Below, piece after piece: positions 62,129-64,000 of a stretch of DNA of 64,000 nucleotides (position 1 is the first letter of the stretch; every line of letters begins with the position of its first letter). The notes under the pieces are model-generated. The model was not told the origin of the DNA, did not search any database, and saw nothing but the letters and a program-made list of their open reading frames with translations. The position numbers were made by a program, and so were the translations under genes. The stretch is taken from positions 28,764 to 92,763 of the forward strand of contig CBDHHO010000003.1 of the NCBI GenBank assembly GCA_965263485.1, in the 5' to 3' direction. This DNA is from Haliotispira sp965263485 (GTDB lineage: Bacteria > Spirochaetota > Spirochaetia > SP-2023).

Positions 62129-62145
62129 AGTTCCTGTACAGAAAA

Positions 62146-62188
62146 CAAGAGATTTTCAAAATTTCTCTTGACACTATAAGAGATTTTA
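62146..62188. promoter_or_regulatory. Phage operator repeats
   Basis: CAAGAGA (62146-62152) and TCTCTTG (62164-62170) form an inverted repeat around an AT-rich centre that reads TTTTCAAAATT. A third half-site, AAGAGATTTTA, lies at 62178-62188. The sites overlap the -35 and spacer of the rightward promoter, so repressor binding there would block cro transcription. Confidence 0.6.
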
Positions 62189-62195
62189 TTATAAT
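62168..62195 (+). promoter_or_regulatory. Rightward early promoter of the prophage
   Basis: TTGACA (62168-62173), 16-bp spacer, TATAAT (62190-62195): both hexamers are consensus. It points at cro, with about 80 nt of leader. The operator repeats overlie it. Confidence 0.8.
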
Positions 62196-62277
62196 CAAGC
62201 GAGAGCTACAAATCGTAATTCTAATAGAAAACAACGGAAACACCAAACCGTCTGGTTTTCCGGGAAAGGAGAGAGAA

Positions 62278-62520
62278 ATGACTAAGGAGGAAAGAGAGCA
62301 AGTCGCTGCATACATTCAGTATCAGCTACGCCGCAGAGGTTTGTCGCAAAAGGACTTGGCCCAGGATTTTGGTTGTTCGCAGGCTGCCGTCAGCGGCGTG
62401 ATCCAAAACCGCCCGGAGCATTCGGGGCTAGTGAGTATCCGCAAGTACATTGCGAGCCGTCTGGGTCGTGAATCGTGGCAGGAATTGAGCGCCGAGGCGC
62501 AGGAGGAGGTAGGAGCATGA
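62278..62520 (+). CDS. Cro-like HTH regulator
   Basis: 80 residues, ATG after AAGGAGAGAG. The helix-turn-helix is in RRGLSQKDLAQDFGCSQAAV (about 19-38). As first gene of the rightward transcript, opposite the S24 repressor, it should act as Cro or an early activator. Its TGA overlaps the next ATG (ATGA), so the two are coupled. Confidence 0.8.
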   Translation: MTKEEREQVAAYIQYQLRRRGLSQKDLAQDFGCSQAAVSGVIQNRPEHSGLVSIRKYIASRLGRESWQELSAEAQEEVGA

Positions 62521-63131
62521 ACAACGGACTTTCCGCAGAACAAGCCACCCTGCTGCAAATCCAGAACGGCAAAGCCATGGCCGACAGCATCAAAGTAGCC
62601 CGCCACTTCGACAAAGAGCACAAAAATGTGTTGCGCGACATTGAAAATCTGGAGTGTAGCCCTGAATTTGGTCGGCTCAATTTTGAGCCAACCTCCTACC
62701 ACGATTCTTGGAATCGGGAACAGAAGATGTATCTGATGAGCCGGGACGGCTTCAGCTTTCTGGTGATGGGCTTTACCGGCAAACAGGCCGCCCAGTGGAA
62801 GGAACGCTATATAGCGGCCTTCAACGAAATGGAAGGCAAACTGCGCACAGAAAACGAAGAAGGGGCCCTGCACCAGACCGAGCGCGAACTGCTGGAAATG
62901 TACCGCAAGCATCTGGGGCTGCTCGACCGCCATAAAAAGCGCGGGAGCAAAATCACGCTGGAAGAGAAAAAGCAGATCTGGGAGCTGAGTCTGGAAGGCT
63001 ACGGCCACCAGTATATCGCCCGGAAACTGGGCCGCGACCCCGGCAACATCCGGCGCTGGCAAAAACTGATAATAGAACTGGCCAAAGCGAAAGTAGAAGC
63101 ATACGAAAACCAGAAAGGAGTAAAGGTATGA
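62517..63131 (+). CDS. Phage regulatory protein of the Rha family
   Basis: 204 residues from ATG 62517. The pRha domain is clear: SIKVARHFDKEHKNVLRDIE, EQKMYLMSRDGFSFLVMGFT and AAQWKERYIAAFNEME (about 20-115). A C-terminal part (140-200) resembles a resolvase-type HTH (ITLEEKKQIWELSLEGYGHQ, IARKLGRDPGNIRRW), an added DNA-binding segment not present in simple Rha proteins. Rha proteins affect phage growth in some hosts. It is coupled by ATGA overlaps on both sides. Confidence 0.85.
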   Translation: MNNGLSAEQATLLQIQNGKAMADSIKVARHFDKEHKNVLRDIENLECSPEFGRLNFEPTSYHDSWNREQKMYLMSRDGFSFLVMGFTGKQAAQWKERYIAAFNEMEGKLRTENEEGALHQTERELLEMYRKHLGLLDRHKKRGSKITLEEKKQIWELSLEGYGHQYIARKLGRDPGNIRRWQKLIIELAKAKVEAYENQKGVKV

Positions 63132-63292
63132 ACACACAAGAGGGCAAAGCAAACAAGGTTTTGGACTTTGTTTGTCAAATTAGCGGAGAGGCGGAATTGC
63201 CCATACGCACAGCGTTTGAATTGGGCCAAAGCCTCAATCGTTTTTTTAACAAGTTGGAGCAGGTTAATGGAACCGAACCCCCGGCAGCCTAA
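63128..63292 (+). CDS. Small phage protein of unknown function
   Basis: 54 residues, ATG overlapping the rha stop by 4 nt, preceded by AAAGGAGTAAAGG. It is mostly helical (KANKVLDFVCQISGEAELPI, FELGQSLNRFFNKLEQV). No family is recognised, but overlap and ribosome-binding site support translation. Confidence 0.6.
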   Translation: MNTQEGKANKVLDFVCQISGEAELPIRTAFELGQSLNRFFNKLEQVNGTEPPAA

Positions 63293-63431
63293 GCTTTGCC
63301 AGCTTTGCGCCTGGGGGGGCAGGAAATCCTGCCTGTTAGAGCGCAAGCCCGTTATGGGCGGCTGGTGCTCCACGTACATGCGCACAGAGAGGCGTTCGTA
63401 CGTGGATAACCGATTCACACTAAGGAAATAG
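63267..63431 (+). CDS. Small Cys-rich phage protein
   Basis: 54 residues from ATG 63267, overlapping the previous gene by 26 nt. Cysteines occur as CQLCAWGGRKSC and later WCSTYM, suggesting a small zinc-binding knuckle. GGAGCAGG precedes the ATG. The function is unknown. Confidence 0.5.
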   Translation: MEPNPRQPKLCQLCAWGGRKSCLLERKPVMGGWCSTYMRTERRSYVDNRFTLRK

Positions 63432-63433
63432 AG

Positions 63434-64000
63434 ATGTTTGACCAATACAAAGATGCTTTAATCCGACTGCTGCTCTGGCTGCTGCTGATCTCCAGCCTCG
63501 TGGCCACGATCACCAATTTGGCATGGGCCTTTTCGGTGGTCTCGCCGCTGGGCTCAAAAGCCGCCTGGTTTGGGGCCGTGAGCTTTGACGGAGCGGTGCT
63601 GATCATCTCCTTTTACGCCCGGCGTTTTGAGGGCGGTAGCTACGCCCGCAAACTGGCGCGGGGCATTGTGCTGACCAACACCATCATCTCTATCTACGCC
63701 AACGTGTATCGGGCCATAGAGTTCCAGCAGCAGCTCCAGCGCATCAATGGGGCGGCTTGGGTCAGTATGCCTATCGTGTTGGGCTTTGCGCTGCCGCTGC
63801 TCACGCTGGCCCTGGCCGAAGTGCTGGTGCTCGATGAAACCCAGAGGGCCGACGAGTTTGAACGGCGCCAGAAAAAGCAGGAACGCCAGCACCGCAAAGC
63901 GGATAAAGAATCGAATTTGCGCCTGGTCAAAACTGGCACAGATTTGGCACCGGAGTGCTTTGGAACTGGCACCGGAACTGGCACCGATCCGGCACAGCTG
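63434..64000 (+). CDS. Phage membrane protein, cut by the window end
   Basis: The ATG at 63434 (after TAAGGAAATAG) opens a frame of 189 codons still open at the last base. Four membrane helices are predicted in about the first 135 residues (LLLWLLLISSLVATITNLAW, AAWFGAVSFDGAVLIISFYA, IVLTNTIISIYANVY, MPIVLGFALPLLTLALAEVL). A charged helical tail follows (FERRQKKQERQHRKADKE), then a Thr/Gly repeat from GGCACCGGAACT-like DNA. The topology recalls DUF2637-type proteins of mobile elements, but I do not claim membership. Confidence 0.6.
   Translation, partial: MFDQYKDALIRLLLWLLLISSLVATITNLAWAFSVVSPLGSKAAWFGAVSFDGAVLIISFYARRFEGGSYARKLARGIVLTNTIISIYANVYRAIEFQQQLQRINGAAWVSMPIVLGFALPLLTLALAEVLVLDETQRADEFERRQKKQERQHRKADKESNLRLVKTGTDLAPECFGTGTGTGTDPAQL

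Noticed and set aside
1..64000. CRISPR arrays
   Set aside because: The direct repeats seen (66 bp, 12 bp, 7 bp) have no unique spacers of regular length between them, and no cas genes are present.

Overview
The window is bacterial chromosome with a housekeeping core (tRNA-Pro, secA, groES, sbcCD, a phosphohexomutase, dihydroorotase, carbonic anhydrase, glpK) cut by several accessory blocks. No marker fixes the phylum. The mix of lipoproteins, the block running MBOAT acyltransferase, SurE, TPR protein and TPR/NHL/VWA protein, and groES standing away from groEL suggests a spirochaete. That is an inference of modest confidence.

Layout. 1-5316: a graveyard of restriction-modification genes. A type III-like methyltransferase is intact, but the type I specificity genes are frameshifted and the HsdR gene is only an internally deleted C-terminal remnant. 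5317-11836: a block that reads as imported, probably alphaproteobacterial, DNA. It holds fragments of a retropepsin-like protease and a FecCD permease, then a tightly overlapped operon for a nickel/metallophore-type ABC importer plus an EamA exporter. Its binding-protein gene is broken by one extra G. 12450-13276: a lipoprotein gene whose true start lies upstream of five 7-bp repeats and is out of frame with the body at the present copy number, so it looks like a phase-variable gene in the OFF state. 13643-14543: an IS1595-family element carrying a nested miniature repeat.

14812-48683: the chromosomal core. It contains glpK and an FAD dehydrogenase, a desaturase with an in-frame TAG, tRNA-Pro, an HD hydrolase, a phosphohexomutase, dihydroorotase, sbcDC, secA, a HAD phosphatase, carbonic anhydrase, a binding-protein-like lipoprotein, and a six-gene run from 39917 to 48161, followed by groES on the other strand. 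At least ten copies of a miniature inverted-repeat family, with ends close to AGGGNACCTCTAAAAAT, lie between these genes. Some carry 66-bp tandem repeats and others carry a conserved open reading frame.

49041-64000: a scrambled prophage. Structural genes are on the minus strand: a tail-assembly chaperone with a canonical -1 slippery heptamer, the tape measure protein, baseplate genes, a baseplate-lysozyme fusion and half a terminase. An ISL3 element and an 856-bp offset duplication of small promoter-plus-gene cassettes interrupt the phage. The early region has an S24 repressor with a DUF4041/GIY-YIG membrane protein on the minus strand. Facing it are cro, rha, two small genes and a membrane protein cut by the window end.
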